Below, piece after piece: positions 1-7,128 of a stretch of DNA of 17,322 nt. The notes below the pieces were generated by a model, which saw nothing but the letters and a program-made list of their open reading frames with translations, made no database searches and had not been told where the DNA came from. Location of the stretch: contig PLYW01000176.1 of the NCBI GenBank assembly GCA_003151875.1, positions 8,853-26,174 on the forward strand. The letters run 5' to 3'. A program made the position numbers and the translations under genes. Position 1 is the stretch's first letter, and every line of letters begins with the position of its first letter. The DNA comes from Acidobacteriaceae bacterium. Its GTDB lineage: Bacteria > Acidobacteriota > Terriglobia > Terriglobales > Acidobacteriaceae.

Positions 1-2
1 TG

Positions 3-323
3 ATTGACGAAGATCTTCCCGTGGTGATTCTCGCTACGCACGACAAGACCGATCCCGGCTCGGTGCTGCGCTACGAGAAGACGCTGTCGAACCTGAAGGA
101 AGTGAAAGCGCGCTCCGGGACCGTGATTGCCATCGCCACGGACGGCGACGAGGAAATTCGCGAAGCCGCCGACCACGTCCTCTACGTTCCCGATGCGCCC
201 GAACTGCTCGCCCCGATTCTGGAGGTAGTTCCCTGCCAGTTGCTGGCGTATCACATCGCGGTACGCCGCGGTTGCGACGTGGACCAGCCGCGCAATCTGG
301 CCAAGTCGGTTACGGTGGAATAG
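3..323 (+). CDS. glmS: Glutamine--fructose-6-phosphate aminotransferase (isomerizing), C-terminal fragment
   Basis: This is the last 106 residues of GlmS, cut by the left edge of the window. The enzyme makes glucosamine-6-phosphate from fructose-6-phosphate and glutamine, the first step towards UDP-GlcNAc for peptidoglycan and other envelope polymers. What is visible is the second half of the isomerase part, a SIS (sugar isomerase) domain, reading LPVVILATHD near the edge. It ends with the highly conserved family tail DVDQPRNLAKSVTVE followed by TAG. The reading frame is open to base 3, so the GTG at base 21 is an internal valine and not a start. The N-terminal glutaminase domain and the catalytic Cys lie outside the window. 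The tail is so characteristic that the assignment is firm. Confidence 0.95.
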   Translation: MDEDLPVVILATHDKTDPGSVLRYEKTLSNLKEVKARSGTVIAIATDGDEEIREAADHVLYVPDAPELLAPILEVVPCQLLAYHIAVRRGCDVDQPRNLAKSVTVE

Positions 324-362
324 CAGGGCTGGCGGGTGGTGCGCCCATAGGGACGAAAATCA

Positions 363-428
363 ACCACGGAGATCACCGAGATCACGGAAGAAACTTGATG
401 GAAACCAAGACTCAGTGCCCTCCGTGGT
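363..428. repeat. Imperfect inverted repeat (CCACGGAG type) between glmS and the adenosine deaminase gene
   Basis: The left arm at 363-380 starts ACCACGGAG and the right arm at 411-428 ends CTCCGTGGT. Read as reverse complements they agree at about 15 of 18 positions, with roughly 30 bases between them. The right arm overlaps the 3' end of the adenosine deaminase gene and supplies its stop codon. Similar CCACGGAG...CTCCGTGG hairpins are common dispersed intergenic elements in soil bacterial genomes; that is general experience and was not tested here. It may act as a bidirectional terminator or RNA stabiliser for the convergent glmS and deaminase transcripts. It has no T-run. Confidence 0.6.
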
Positions 429-2037
429 GAATGGTTTCCGACGGCGCCGCGGCTGTATTAAGATCATCCGAAGCCGCCCGCGCGTTCGCTTCAAACTGGC
501 GAAACTCAGCTTCCAACTTCCATTGCAAGCGCGCCTTTTCGCTGCCAGCGAGAAACCTCCCACACACCGCCGATGGTTGCGCAACGCCAGCCTTCTCCGC
601 TCCGCATTCCTTAACCACGGCGAACGCTTTGCCGTCACGCCACAGGCTGGCGCCGCCGATGAAGGCGTGTTCCAGGCTGGTGCGCGCCATCTTCTTTAGC
701 TGCAGGTAGCTGAGATTCTGTTCCTCCGCGCCTTTCAGATATTCGTGGGTCATGTCGGAGCGGGAGACGCCTTCGTCATCGGTGGCCAGCGCGACCGGCA
801 CCCCGGCGCGCAGGTATTCGCTTAAGGGATGCTGCGGTCCGCGCACGCCCAGGATAACGTCGTTGCTGGTGAGGCAGATTTCTACCATCACATTGCGGTC
901 CGCCATCTCCTGCAAAAGCTCGAATGGGCGACTTTCGTTCATCACGTCAACGCCGTGGCCGATGCGTTCGGCGTGACCCGTCTCGACCGAATCGCGCACA
1001 TGAAACTGCAAGTCCTGGGGTGGGACAAGGCCTTCGACCAGTTCGCCCGCGTGCAGTGCGATGTGCACCTGCGGATAGCGCTCGTGAAGATAATTGAGCA
1101 TGCGCATGTGCAGCGCGAAGTCCCGCATGGGGACATACCAGTCTTCCGCCATCACCAGGTTCAGGCCGACTACATGCGAGTTGGGCGCAACCAGTTTGGG
1201 GTCGGCGCCAGCCAGCAGAAAGCCGGCGAGAATCTGGGCGAAGACCACCTCTTTCGGCTTGCCCCGCGAAACCTGCGCTATGTAGCGCTGTACGACCTGG
1301 CACCCCGGATCGGCGGCGGGAACGCCGCAGTGCAGAAGTTTGTCGCGTGATACCTCTGCGGCATCGAGTTCTTGACTGGCAGCAGCCAGAATCTGCGGCA
1401 GCCCGCCAGCCAGCAGCTTTTGTTGCAGCCGGCCAAAGTCCTCGTCCCAACCAACCGACTCGGCCAGCGTCTCCAGATCTTTGCCGGCCGGCGTGAGCAT
1501 CAGCTCCTGGTAGATCTCGTGCTGAGAAGCAGCGCGCGCAGCGGTCTCGGCCAGCTCCTTGTCGGTGGTGCCGTTGATGACTTCCGCGAACTTGCCGAAG
1601 GTAGCGAAGAAGTGGTCGTGTCCGGATTGGCCCGAATACTGCCAATTGCGCATGGAGATGGCATCAACGATGTTGCCGTAGAGGTCGGCATTGTTGAAGG
1701 CACTCGCGATCGGCAATGCCGGCGCCTGGCATGGAGGCGCGCTAAACCACAGGCCCTTGGGATCGATGCAATCGCCTTCTTGCGCCGCCCATTGGATGTA
1801 CGACTCGGCATAAACTGAGCCCGAGAGATGATTGTGCAGGTCGCCTCCCTTGGGCATCTCGCGCAGAAAGGCCAGCAGCAGGTTGGGATTCTTGCGAATG
1901 CTTTGGAAATAGCGCTCGGCGCGGGCTTCGTCGGACTGGGAAACCGGCGGGCGATTGGCCGCAATCGTCGCTGGCGCCGTGATTAGCACTGCAAGAAATG
2001 CAAGGTTCAGCAACAAACGGCGGGAACGACGCTTCAT
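412..2037 (-). CDS. Secreted adenosine deaminase-like amidohydrolase
   Basis: This 541-residue protein of the adenosine deaminase/ADGF superfamily should hydrolyse adenosine (or a related aminopurine nucleoside) to inosine and ammonia outside the cytoplasm. A basic N-terminus (MKRRSRR), a hydrophobic stretch at 8-27 and a likely cleavage after the Ala-rich segment near 26-28 indicate a Sec signal peptide. Metal and active-site motifs are in the expected order: MPKGGDLHNH (His68, His70), LHAGE (His329, Glu332), IGHGVD (His361) and ATDDEGV (Asp420, Asp421). It is longer than cytosolic Add (about 340 residues), with extra sequence between the HxH motif and the barrel core, as in secreted ADGF-like enzymes. 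The ATG at 2037 is preferred over the GTG two codons upstream because GAGGAG sits five bases ahead of it. The C-terminal residues ETIHHGGH are encoded inside a dispersed-type inverted repeat. Exact substrate is inferred. Confidence 0.88.
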   Translation of the reverse strand: MKRRSRRLLLNLAFLAVLITAPATIAANRPPVSQSDEARAERYFQSIRKNPNLLLAFLREMPKGGDLHNHLSGSVYAESYIQWAAQEGDCIDPKGLWFSAPPCQAPALPIASAFNNADLYGNIVDAISMRNWQYSGQSGHDHFFATFGKFAEVINGTTDKELAETAARAASQHEIYQELMLTPAGKDLETLAESVGWDEDFGRLQQKLLAGGLPQILAAASQELDAAEVSRDKLLHCGVPAADPGCQVVQRYIAQVSRGKPKEVVFAQILAGFLLAGADPKLVAPNSHVVGLNLVMAEDWYVPMRDFALHMRMLNYLHERYPQVHIALHAGELVEGLVPPQDLQFHVRDSVETGHAERIGHGVDVMNESRPFELLQEMADRNVMVEICLTSNDVILGVRGPQHPLSEYLRAGVPVALATDDEGVSRSDMTHEYLKGAEEQNLSYLQLKKMARTSLEHAFIGGASLWRDGKAFAVVKECGAEKAGVAQPSAVCGRFLAGSEKARLQWKLEAEFRQFEANARAASDDLNTAAAPSETIHHGGH

Positions 2038-2084
2038 GCGCACTCCTCAAAACCGAGTAAGGCGAGAGTTCCAGGAAACTGAAA

Positions 2085-2113
2085 ATGATAACAGTCGAAG
2101 GCGGCAGTGTCAG
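2085..2113 (-). promoter_or_regulatory. Sigma-70-type promoter for the adenosine deaminase gene
   Basis: On the minus strand a -35 hexamer CTGACA (2113-2108) and a -10 hexamer TATCAT (2090-2085) are separated by exactly 17 bases. Each matches consensus at five of six positions. Transcription would start near 2078, giving a leader of about 40 bases before the ATG at 2037. The position between two same-strand genes suggests the deaminase can be expressed independently of the upstream DUF2254 gene. Confidence 0.55.
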
Positions 2114-2263
2114 GGAAGGTTACCGGACAACCCCGCCCAAGCAGAAGAAGATTGGGTGCGGCACCTTCGGGGTGATAAGCCGGGCCATCGGCAAACTGGA
2201 AACCCAAGAAAATCGGAACTGAACTCATACCAATAAACCCGGCCGCCATCCAGCGGTCTTGGT

Positions 2264-3592
2264 CTACAGCTGCGAGATCGCGGCGAAGGTCTCCAGAGCG
2301 GCTTGGCGAAAACGCAACTCTCCCAGCTCCACTTCGCCGAGCTTTTCGCAGCAGCCTGCCACTGTCAGCATTCCCTGCTCGACAAGTTTCTGGCGGAACT
2401 CCGGATCGGGTGTCGAAGCGGCTATGTCGCCAAGGGCCCGCAGCAACCGCAAACTGACCGCCACGTCACTCTTCGCATACATGCGGATCTGCTCAAAGGC
2501 TGCCTCCAGCAAGCGCTCGAAGTGGATCCATCCAATGCTGGCGCGCACGATGCCCGGCGGATCATAGAGCAGCTCGTCGGGCGGCTCTCGGGACGCGAAG
2601 CGGATCAGAATGCGGCTCAACTGATCGACGCAGCTAATGGCGGTGGTGGGATCGTTGACGGCGGGCGAGATCGCCTTCAACGCCACATCGACAATCTGCA
2701 GGACGCCAAACTCCACATCCTGCTGCAAGGTCCGAGTCGGGCCGCAATCGAATGCGGCCAGCAGGTCGGGGGCGCCTTCGGGGGGCAGACGGTTCCCTTT
2801 GGAGACCATCATCAGCGGGATTCCCGCCGGAACGAAGTGGCCGACCCTCCGCAGCACGCGGATGCTGACGTGATAGTGCTTGGCAACGGCGACCAGGCGC
2901 CGCTTATCGATGAAGCGGATGTAGCCGGAAACATCACTCAAGACGGGCACCTCGCTCGGGTTGGGTCTGAGCGGTGCGGCATCCGTCATGCGAGTCGGCT
3001 GGTGCGGCCGGGGCATCATCTCGTCGATCATGGCCTCGGTTTCTTCCGCGATTCGGTCGACGATGTGATTGACACTGATGGCCTGCGAGATGTGGTGAAT
3101 GAAAAACAGCAGCAATCCGACGCAGATCAGCGCCAGCACCATGGCTCCCAGGACGGTGGCCACTGGGGCGAAGGGGTGAGGAAACGAGCGCGCCGTCGGA
3201 AGCGCCGCCATGCAGTACGAGAAAGTGCCCAGGAAGATGCCGAGCGTCCATTGCGTTACGCGGTCCCGAGAAAAACTGACGATGATGCGCGGGGAGAACT
3301 GCATCGAGGCCAGGGTGAGCGTCATCAACAGGATGGCAAACACGATGGACACGACCGTCATGATGGAGCCCGCAATGCCCGCCAGGATGACCTGGGCAAC
3401 TTGCGGGTCGGCGTGCGAGGGGAATAGGACCGTGGGCACCCAGGCGCTGACAACCGGAAACGACTCTTCCAACCATGACAGGAATGCGCCCGCGCAACCC
3501 AGCGACAACGCGATGGTGAGCGGGCGAATCAAAAAACCGCCACGCAGGTTGTACATAGCGTGGCGAAGCAACAAAGGCAGACGTTTGCTCAC
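2264..3592 (-). CDS. DUF2254 family predicted membrane protein
   Basis: This 442-residue inner-membrane protein matches the DUF2254 layout. The N-terminal half has about four hydrophobic segments (roughly residues 20-45, 65-95, 110-135 and 140-170). Between the second and third lies the conserved stretch ASMQFSPRIIVSFSRDRVTQ. A soluble C-terminal half of about 270 residues follows, including the family-typical AISPAVNDPTTAISCVDQL around 310-330. The molecular function of DUF2254 is not established. The start is a GTG at 3590-3592 (Met-Ser-Lys-Arg), preceded only by a weak purine-rich GAGAGAA. It lies upstream of the deaminase gene on the same strand with about 225 bases between them, so a shared operon is doubtful. 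It is divergent from the methyltransferase gene. Family assignment is confident. Confidence 0.85.
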   Translation of the reverse strand: MSKRLPLLLRHAMYNLRGGFLIRPLTIALSLGCAGAFLSWLEESFPVVSAWVPTVLFPSHADPQVAQVILAGIAGSIMTVVSIVFAILLMTLTLASMQFSPRIIVSFSRDRVTQWTLGIFLGTFSYCMAALPTARSFPHPFAPVATVLGAMVLALICVGLLLFFIHHISQAISVNHIVDRIAEETEAMIDEMMPRPHQPTRMTDAAPLRPNPSEVPVLSDVSGYIRFIDKRRLVAVAKHYHVSIRVLRRVGHFVPAGIPLMMVSKGNRLPPEGAPDLLAAFDCGPTRTLQQDVEFGVLQIVDVALKAISPAVNDPTTAISCVDQLSRILIRFASREPPDELLYDPPGIVRASIGWIHFERLLEAAFEQIRMYAKSDVAVSLRLLRALGDIAASTPDPEFRQKLVEQGMLTVAGCCEKLGEVELGELRFRQAALETFAAISQL

Positions 3593-3722
3593 GGTTCTCT
3601 CGGTTCAAGTGTAGTGGGGCAGAGCCGAGCGCACAAAGAAAAACGGACGGGGCCTGCCCCGCGGCGTCTACGATACCGGCACAGCAGGTCATCCAAGCTG
3701 ATCGAAAACCTGCGCGTAGGGA

Positions 3723-3752
3723 TTTACAAATTATTAAGGACCTAGCTAAAAT
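3723..3752 (+). promoter_or_regulatory. Sigma-70-type promoter for the methyltransferase gene
   Basis: TTTACA (3723-3728) and TAAAAT (3747-3752) are separated by 18 bases, each matching consensus at five of six positions, in an AT-rich island within otherwise GC-rich DNA. A transcription start near 3759 would leave about 20 bases of leader, just enough to hold the strong GGGGAAGGGG ribosome-binding site at 3763-3772. Confidence 0.6.
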
Positions 3753-3778
3753 TGTGGCCCTTGGGGAAGGGGTGCACT

Positions 3779-4834
3779 ATGGCAATCGATATGGACAAGC
3801 TCAATGCTTTTGTCGGGCGCTTCGTGGAAGATCTCGGTGCGGCGGTGCATACCGGTATGGTGGTCATTGGCGAAAAACTCGGACTCTACAAGGCGCTCGC
3901 GGCTCATCCCATGACCTCGGCCGAACTTGCGGCCGCAACCGCAACCGACGAACGCTACGTCCGCGAATGGCTGGCATCGCAGGCTGCCGGTGGCTATGTC
4001 ACTTATGACGAGAAAGCCGACAAGTTCAGTCTCACCGAGGAACAGGCCTTTGCCCTGGCCAACGAAGACAGCCCGGCCTATCTGCCTGGGGCGTTCCAAC
4101 TAGCTCTGGGGTCGCTCGCCGCGGTGCCGCGAATCGCCGATTCGTTTCGCAATGGAGCTGGCATGGGCTGGCACGAACATGATGACGGGGTGTTTCACGG
4201 CTGCGAAAAGTTTTTTCGGCCTGGCTACGCGGCCAATCTGGTGAGCTCGTGGATTCCCGCGCTGCATGATGTAAAGGAAAAGCTCGACGCCGGTGGGCGC
4301 GTGGCTGACGTGGGCTGCGGCAAAGGCGCGTCCACCATATTGCTGGCCAAGGCGTTTCCCAAATCTCACTTCTTCGGATTTGATTACCACGATAAATCGA
4401 TCGAAGCAGCGCGTGATTCTGCCCAGCGTGAAGGGGTTGCCGATCGGGTTACGTTCCAGCAGGCCACGGCCAAGGAATATCCGGGAAAGGACTACGACTT
4501 CGTCGCGGTTTTCGACTGTTTGCACGACATGGGCGACCCGGTCGGCGCTGCCGCCCATGTGCGAAACTCGCTGCGCAATGATGGAACCTGGATGATCGTC
4601 GAACCGTTTGCCAATGACCAGTTGAAAGACAACCTCAACCCGGTGGGACGGGTTTACTATTCATTCTCGACCTTGCTGTGTACTCCCTGCTCGCGATCGC
4701 AGGAAGTCGGCTTATGCCTGGGCGCGCAATCCGGGGAAGCTCGCATCCGAGAAGTGGTAACCGCGGCCGGCTTCGGTCGTTTCCGGCGGGCCACGGAAAC
4801 GCCTTTTAACATCGTGTACGAAGCTCGGCCGTGA
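3779..4834 (+). CDS. Class I SAM-dependent methyltransferase with N-terminal winged-helix domain (Rv2258c-like)
   Basis: This 351-residue cytoplasmic methyltransferase has two parts. Residues about 20-95 form a winged-helix-like domain (GLYKALAAHPMTSAELA, then ERYVREWLASQAAGGYV). This domain is typical of the Rv2258c-like family, where it usually helps dimerisation and substrate enclosure rather than DNA binding. Residues about 165-310 form the Rossmann methyltransferase core, with the SAM-binding motif VADVGCGKGAS at about 175-185, an acidic strand end GFDYHD, and DFVAVFDCLHDMGDP. The acceptor substrate cannot be told from sequence. The ATG at 3779 is chosen because GGGGAAGGGG lies six bases ahead. 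An in-frame ATG nine codons upstream would fall inside the predicted promoter and lacks such a site. The next gene, DUF4242, is 76 bases downstream and may be co-transcribed. Confidence 0.9.
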   Translation: MAIDMDKLNAFVGRFVEDLGAAVHTGMVVIGEKLGLYKALAAHPMTSAELAAATATDERYVREWLASQAAGGYVTYDEKADKFSLTEEQAFALANEDSPAYLPGAFQLALGSLAAVPRIADSFRNGAGMGWHEHDDGVFHGCEKFFRPGYAANLVSSWIPALHDVKEKLDAGGRVADVGCGKGASTILLAKAFPKSHFFGFDYHDKSIEAARDSAQREGVADRVTFQQATAKEYPGKDYDFVAVFDCLHDMGDPVGAAAHVRNSLRNDGTWMIVEPFANDQLKDNLNPVGRVYYSFSTLLCTPCSRSQEVGLCLGAQSGEARIREVVTAAGFGRFRRATETPFNIVYEARP

Positions 4835-4910
4835 ATAGCTGTTTGAGAGCCTGAAATTCATCAGCCGCCCAGAATCTTCGTTACCTGGCATCAGGAGGAG
4901 AGACACCACC

Positions 4911-5183
4911 ATGCCGAAGTTTGTCATCGAGCGAGACATTCCGGGAGCCGGCAGCCTGTCAGCGGAGCAACTGCATGCCATATCGCAGAAGTCTTGTGGC
5001 ATTCTGCGAGAGATGGGACCTCAGATTCAGTGGGTCCAGAGCTACGTCACCGACGACAAAATCTACTGCATCTACATAGCCCCTGATGAAGAGGCGGTCC
5101 GCAAGCATGCCGAGCAGGGCGGGTTTCCCGCCAACCGCGTCTCGCAAATTCGATCGGCGATTGATCCCACAACCGCGGAGTAG
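4911..5183 (+). CDS. DUF4242 family protein (SCO4226-like small alpha/beta protein)
   Basis: A 90-residue protein that begins MPKFVIERDIPGAG and contains SQKSCGILREMGPQIQWVQSY, DDKIYCIYIAPDEEAVRKHA and a GFPANRV segment, the signature layout of DUF4242. Established knowledge: the Streptomyces coelicolor member SCO4226 is a dimeric ferredoxin-like-fold protein reported to bind nickel. Whether this one binds metal is unknown; His and Cys residues (Cys29, Cys53, His64) are present. There is no signal peptide, so it is cytosolic. A strong AGGAGGAG site at 4893-4900 lies ten bases before the ATG. It follows the methyltransferase with a 76-base gap and no obvious terminator, so read-through is possible. 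Confidence 0.85.
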   Translation: MPKFVIERDIPGAGSLSAEQLHAISQKSCGILREMGPQIQWVQSYVTDDKIYCIYIAPDEEAVRKHAEQGGFPANRVSQIRSAIDPTTAE

Positions 5184-5416
5184 CCGCGCCCACAGGCTAC
5201 CAATCGCCAGGCTGCGCCATCCATTTGTGGTTTTGCTCGGATGGCATTTTGATTTCAAGCCACATTCTTGCGCACACCCTGCAAGCCTCCTGGCGACTCG
5301 GCTGTCACTTCTTGGTGCGTTAGCGGTCACTGACAGACGGCAATCCCGGGACTGAGAATCTCTGGGTGACCCGGAGAGGTTGCCCGCTGCTTGGTGCGCG
5401 GCCAAGGAGAACAAAG

Positions 5417-5839
5417 ATGAAATTTGCAGTGGTTGCTTTAATGGCGCTTGCGGTTGCTATGCCGGCGTTCGGTGCCGGCGACAAGACTTACAAGACTACC
5501 TATCCCGTTCCTTGCAGTGAAGTGTGGAGCGCGGTCAAAGTTGCCCTTGGCAATCCGGACAACTACAAAGACGTGCAGAGTGACGAGGACAAAATGACTG
5601 CGGACTACAATGTAAAACACTCCGTTCATTGGTCCGTTATCGGAGCGGTCAACCAGGGCAAAAACCGCGTCAGCTTGTTGCCAACTGGTACCACGTGCGA
5701 GATGAGTGTGGTGTCGATGTATAGCGGGCTTTCGCACAACGACCAGGGTGACTTTAAGAAGCGCGTGGATGAAGCGCTGGCCAAGCTGAAAGCCGCGACA
5801 CCTTCCCAGCCCGCCAAACCGGCGGATGCAAGCAAGTGA
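5417..5839 (+). CDS. Small exported protein of unknown function
   Basis: A 140-residue protein that I do not recognise by name. It has a clear Sec signal peptide (MKFAVVALMALAVAMPAFGA, cleavage near residue 20). The mature domain of about 100 residues starts YKTTYPVPCSEVWSAVKVAL and is followed by mixed alpha/beta-looking sequence containing a second Cys in TTCEMSVVS. A low-complexity tail rich in Ala, Lys and Pro ends the protein. Two cysteines in the mature part could form a disulfide. The segment PCSEVWSAVKVAL followed by short strands resembles the start of small periplasmic or START-like lipocalin-type domains in Acidobacteriota, but this is only an impression. The ATG at 5417 is favoured over an upstream in-frame start because AAGGAG at 5404-5409 sits seven bases ahead and the signal peptide begins there. 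Confidence 0.75.
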   Translation: MKFAVVALMALAVAMPAFGAGDKTYKTTYPVPCSEVWSAVKVALGNPDNYKDVQSDEDKMTADYNVKHSVHWSVIGAVNQGKNRVSLLPTGTTCEMSVVSMYSGLSHNDQGDFKKRVDEALAKLKAATPSQPAKPADASK

Positions 5840-6014
5840 TCTTGCCAGATGGTTCGATCGCGGGGACGCCATGCGGGAGTCGTGGACGGACCTACTGCTG
5901 ACTTCAGCCCGTTTGAATATCTGAGGAATGCCGAGCGACGGCCTCGACTGATGCAAGCTTTGTAGGGGATATCTGCACACGCGATTGCGCTATGGGAAAA
6001 CATTGTCCGTATAG

Positions 6015-6032
6015 TTGCAATGTCTTGCAATG
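6015..6032 (+). repeat. Tandem TTGCAATG boxes upstream of the sigma-54-type promoter
   Basis: TTGCAATG occurs twice (6015-6022 and 6025-6032), spaced by two bases, so the boxes repeat with a 10-base period, one helical turn. They lie about 90-100 bases upstream of the expected sigma-54 start site, the usual distance for enhancer-binding activator sites. An activator site is a hypothesis; two short copies could also be chance. Confidence 0.35.
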
Positions 6033-6090
6033 ATTACTTGTTGGTTAACAACCGCAGTCCTTCTACTGCTAAGCACAACGGCAATCCAAA

Positions 6091-6107
6091 TTGGCCGAAT
6101 AATTGCA
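6091..6107 (+). promoter_or_regulatory. Sigma-54 (RpoN) -24/-12 promoter candidate for the PEP-CTERM gene
   Basis: The sequence reads TTGGC, eight bases, TTGCA. This matches both conserved blocks of the RpoN consensus (YTGGC...TTGCW), with the invariant GG (6093-6094) and GC (6105-6106) exactly ten bases apart. Transcription would begin near 6118-6119, leaving a leader of about 125 bases before the ATG at 6244. Established knowledge: many PEP-CTERM/exosortase systems encode the PrsK/PrsR two-component pair, in which PrsR is a sigma-54-dependent activator. The placement is therefore functionally sensible. The -24 block deviates from TGGCAC after the C. Confidence 0.6.
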
Positions 6108-6243
6108 AAGCTTCAACTGGCACTACTGTGCTAGTACTCCCGGTGCATCGCGATCCCGAACCGCGACCGCGCTCTCTGGGCCCTGCTTGGTTTCCTTCGG
6201 AGGCCAGCAATAACATGAAGGTGCAAACCCCAAGGAGATAACT

Positions 6244-7056
6244 ATGCGGCGGATTTATCTACTTCTGCTGGTTCTGGCGTTGGCGATTTGCGTCGCTCCC
6301 GCTGCGGCGTGGGCCGGATCCACCTTGTACGCGATGGACGACGCCACCAACTCGCTGTACAGCATCAATCCCAATACTCTCGCCCTGACATTTGTGGGCA
6401 GCACGGGCGTCGGTGGTGACTTCGGAGACCTTGCCTACAATCCCGGTTCTGGTACTGCCTACTGGATTGCAGGCCGTGGCAATGACACCCTGTACACCAT
6501 AAACCTCGGCACTGGTGCGGTGAACCAGGTGGGCATGCATGGTATCGACGACATGTTCTCATTGGCCTACGACCCAGTGACCCATCAGCTGTATGGGGAT
6601 GCCACCAACGGGAACTTCTACAGCCTCAACACCAGCACCGGAGCTGCCACGTTAATCGGCAATAACGGTATCTACCCCGGCGGCATGACCTACAACTCGA
6701 CTACAGGTCAGCTTATTCTTGCGATGGCAGGAGGTAGCGGCAGCTTCTACTCCATCGACCCAACGACGGGCGCAGCCACCCTGCTGGGCAGCCCGGGATT
6801 CCTGAACGACAACGGTGTGGCCTGGGACGCCGCTTTGGGCGTCTATTTCGTTGACGATTGGAACGGCAAGTTGTACGAGGTTAACCCCAGTACATGGACA
6901 TACAGCATCGTCTCCAACCTCAACGGCGACCCGTTTGACGGAATCATCGACGTCAGCAGCGGTGGCGGCACCACCCCGGAGCCTGGTTCGCTGATTCTGT
7001 TTGGATCTGGCCTGCTGGGCATCGCCGCAGTCGTTCGTCGCCGCCTGCACCTCTAA
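6244..7056 (+). CDS. PEP-CTERM sorting-domain protein with beta-propeller-like repeats
   Basis: A 270-residue exported surface protein. Residues 1-24 are a signal peptide (MRRIYLLLLVLAL, cleavage near AWAG). The body holds five recurring motifs of the form [LF]Y[STE][ILV][ND], at about residues 38, 83, 125, 168 and 210. The period is 42-45 residues, consistent with blades of a beta-propeller. The C-terminus is a classic PEP-CTERM signal: TPEPGS at 244-249, a hydrophobic helix (LILFGSGLLGIAAVV) and RRRLHL. Established knowledge: such tails are recognised and cleaved by exosortase (EpsH/XrtA-type) in bacteria that make exopolysaccharide. No exosortase lies in this window. AAGGAG at 6232-6237 sits six bases before the ATG. 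Its own sigma-54-type promoter and terminator suggest a monocistronic unit. Confidence 0.92.
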   Translation: MRRIYLLLLVLALAICVAPAAAWAGSTLYAMDDATNSLYSINPNTLALTFVGSTGVGGDFGDLAYNPGSGTAYWIAGRGNDTLYTINLGTGAVNQVGMHGIDDMFSLAYDPVTHQLYGDATNGNFYSLNTSTGAATLIGNNGIYPGGMTYNSTTGQLILAMAGGSGSFYSIDPTTGAATLLGSPGFLNDNGVAWDAALGVYFVDDWNGKLYEVNPSTWTYSIVSNLNGDPFDGIIDVSSGGGTTPEPGSLILFGSGLLGIAAVVRRRLHL

Positions 7057-7083
7057 AAGCCTGCGCAAACGCGCTGTTACACC

Positions 7084-7111
7084 AAAGCCGCCCTGATGGG
7101 GCGGCTTTCTT
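7084..7111 (+). terminator. Intrinsic terminator of the PEP-CTERM gene
   Basis: A perfect ten-base-pair stem, AAAGCCGCCC (7084-7093) with GGGCGGCTTT (7099-7108), encloses a five-base loop and is followed by CTT. It lies 28 bases after the stop codon. The T-run is short, but the A-rich left side and TTT on the right side of the stem make a typical bidirectional-looking terminator. Confidence 0.8.
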
Positions 7112-7128
7112 GATCTGCAGGGAAATAA

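Larger units (their letters stand above)
5840..6243. other. 404-base non-coding stretch, promoter region of the PEP-CTERM gene
   Basis: No convincing gene is seen. The longest plus-strand reading frame here (6020-6241) has no ribosome-binding site and an amino-acid make-up unlike a real protein. The stretch is more AT-rich than its flanks. It holds a tandem pair of TTGCAATG boxes (6015-6032), a short GGTT/AACC inverted repeat around 6053, a sigma-54-type promoter at 6091-6107, and the AAGGAG ribosome-binding site at 6232-6237. Its size fits a regulatory region with upstream activator sites plus a leader of about 125 bases. Confidence 0.6.

Noticed and set aside
2034..2249. Minus-strand 71-codon frame whose TGA overlaps the ATG of the deaminase gene (ATGA)
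   Set aside because: It has no ribosome-binding site, no recognisable protein character, and it contains the good sigma-70 promoter of the deaminase; the overlap is most likely chance.
6118..6132. TGGCAC...TGCT resembling a second sigma-54 promoter
   Set aside because: The GG-to-GC spacing is nine rather than ten bases, which RpoN promoters do not tolerate well; the site at 6091-6107 has correct spacing.
6020..6241. Plus-strand 73-codon frame upstream of the PEP-CTERM gene
   Set aside because: There is no Shine-Dalgarno site, the composition is unlike a protein, and it overlaps the promoter and leader of the next gene.
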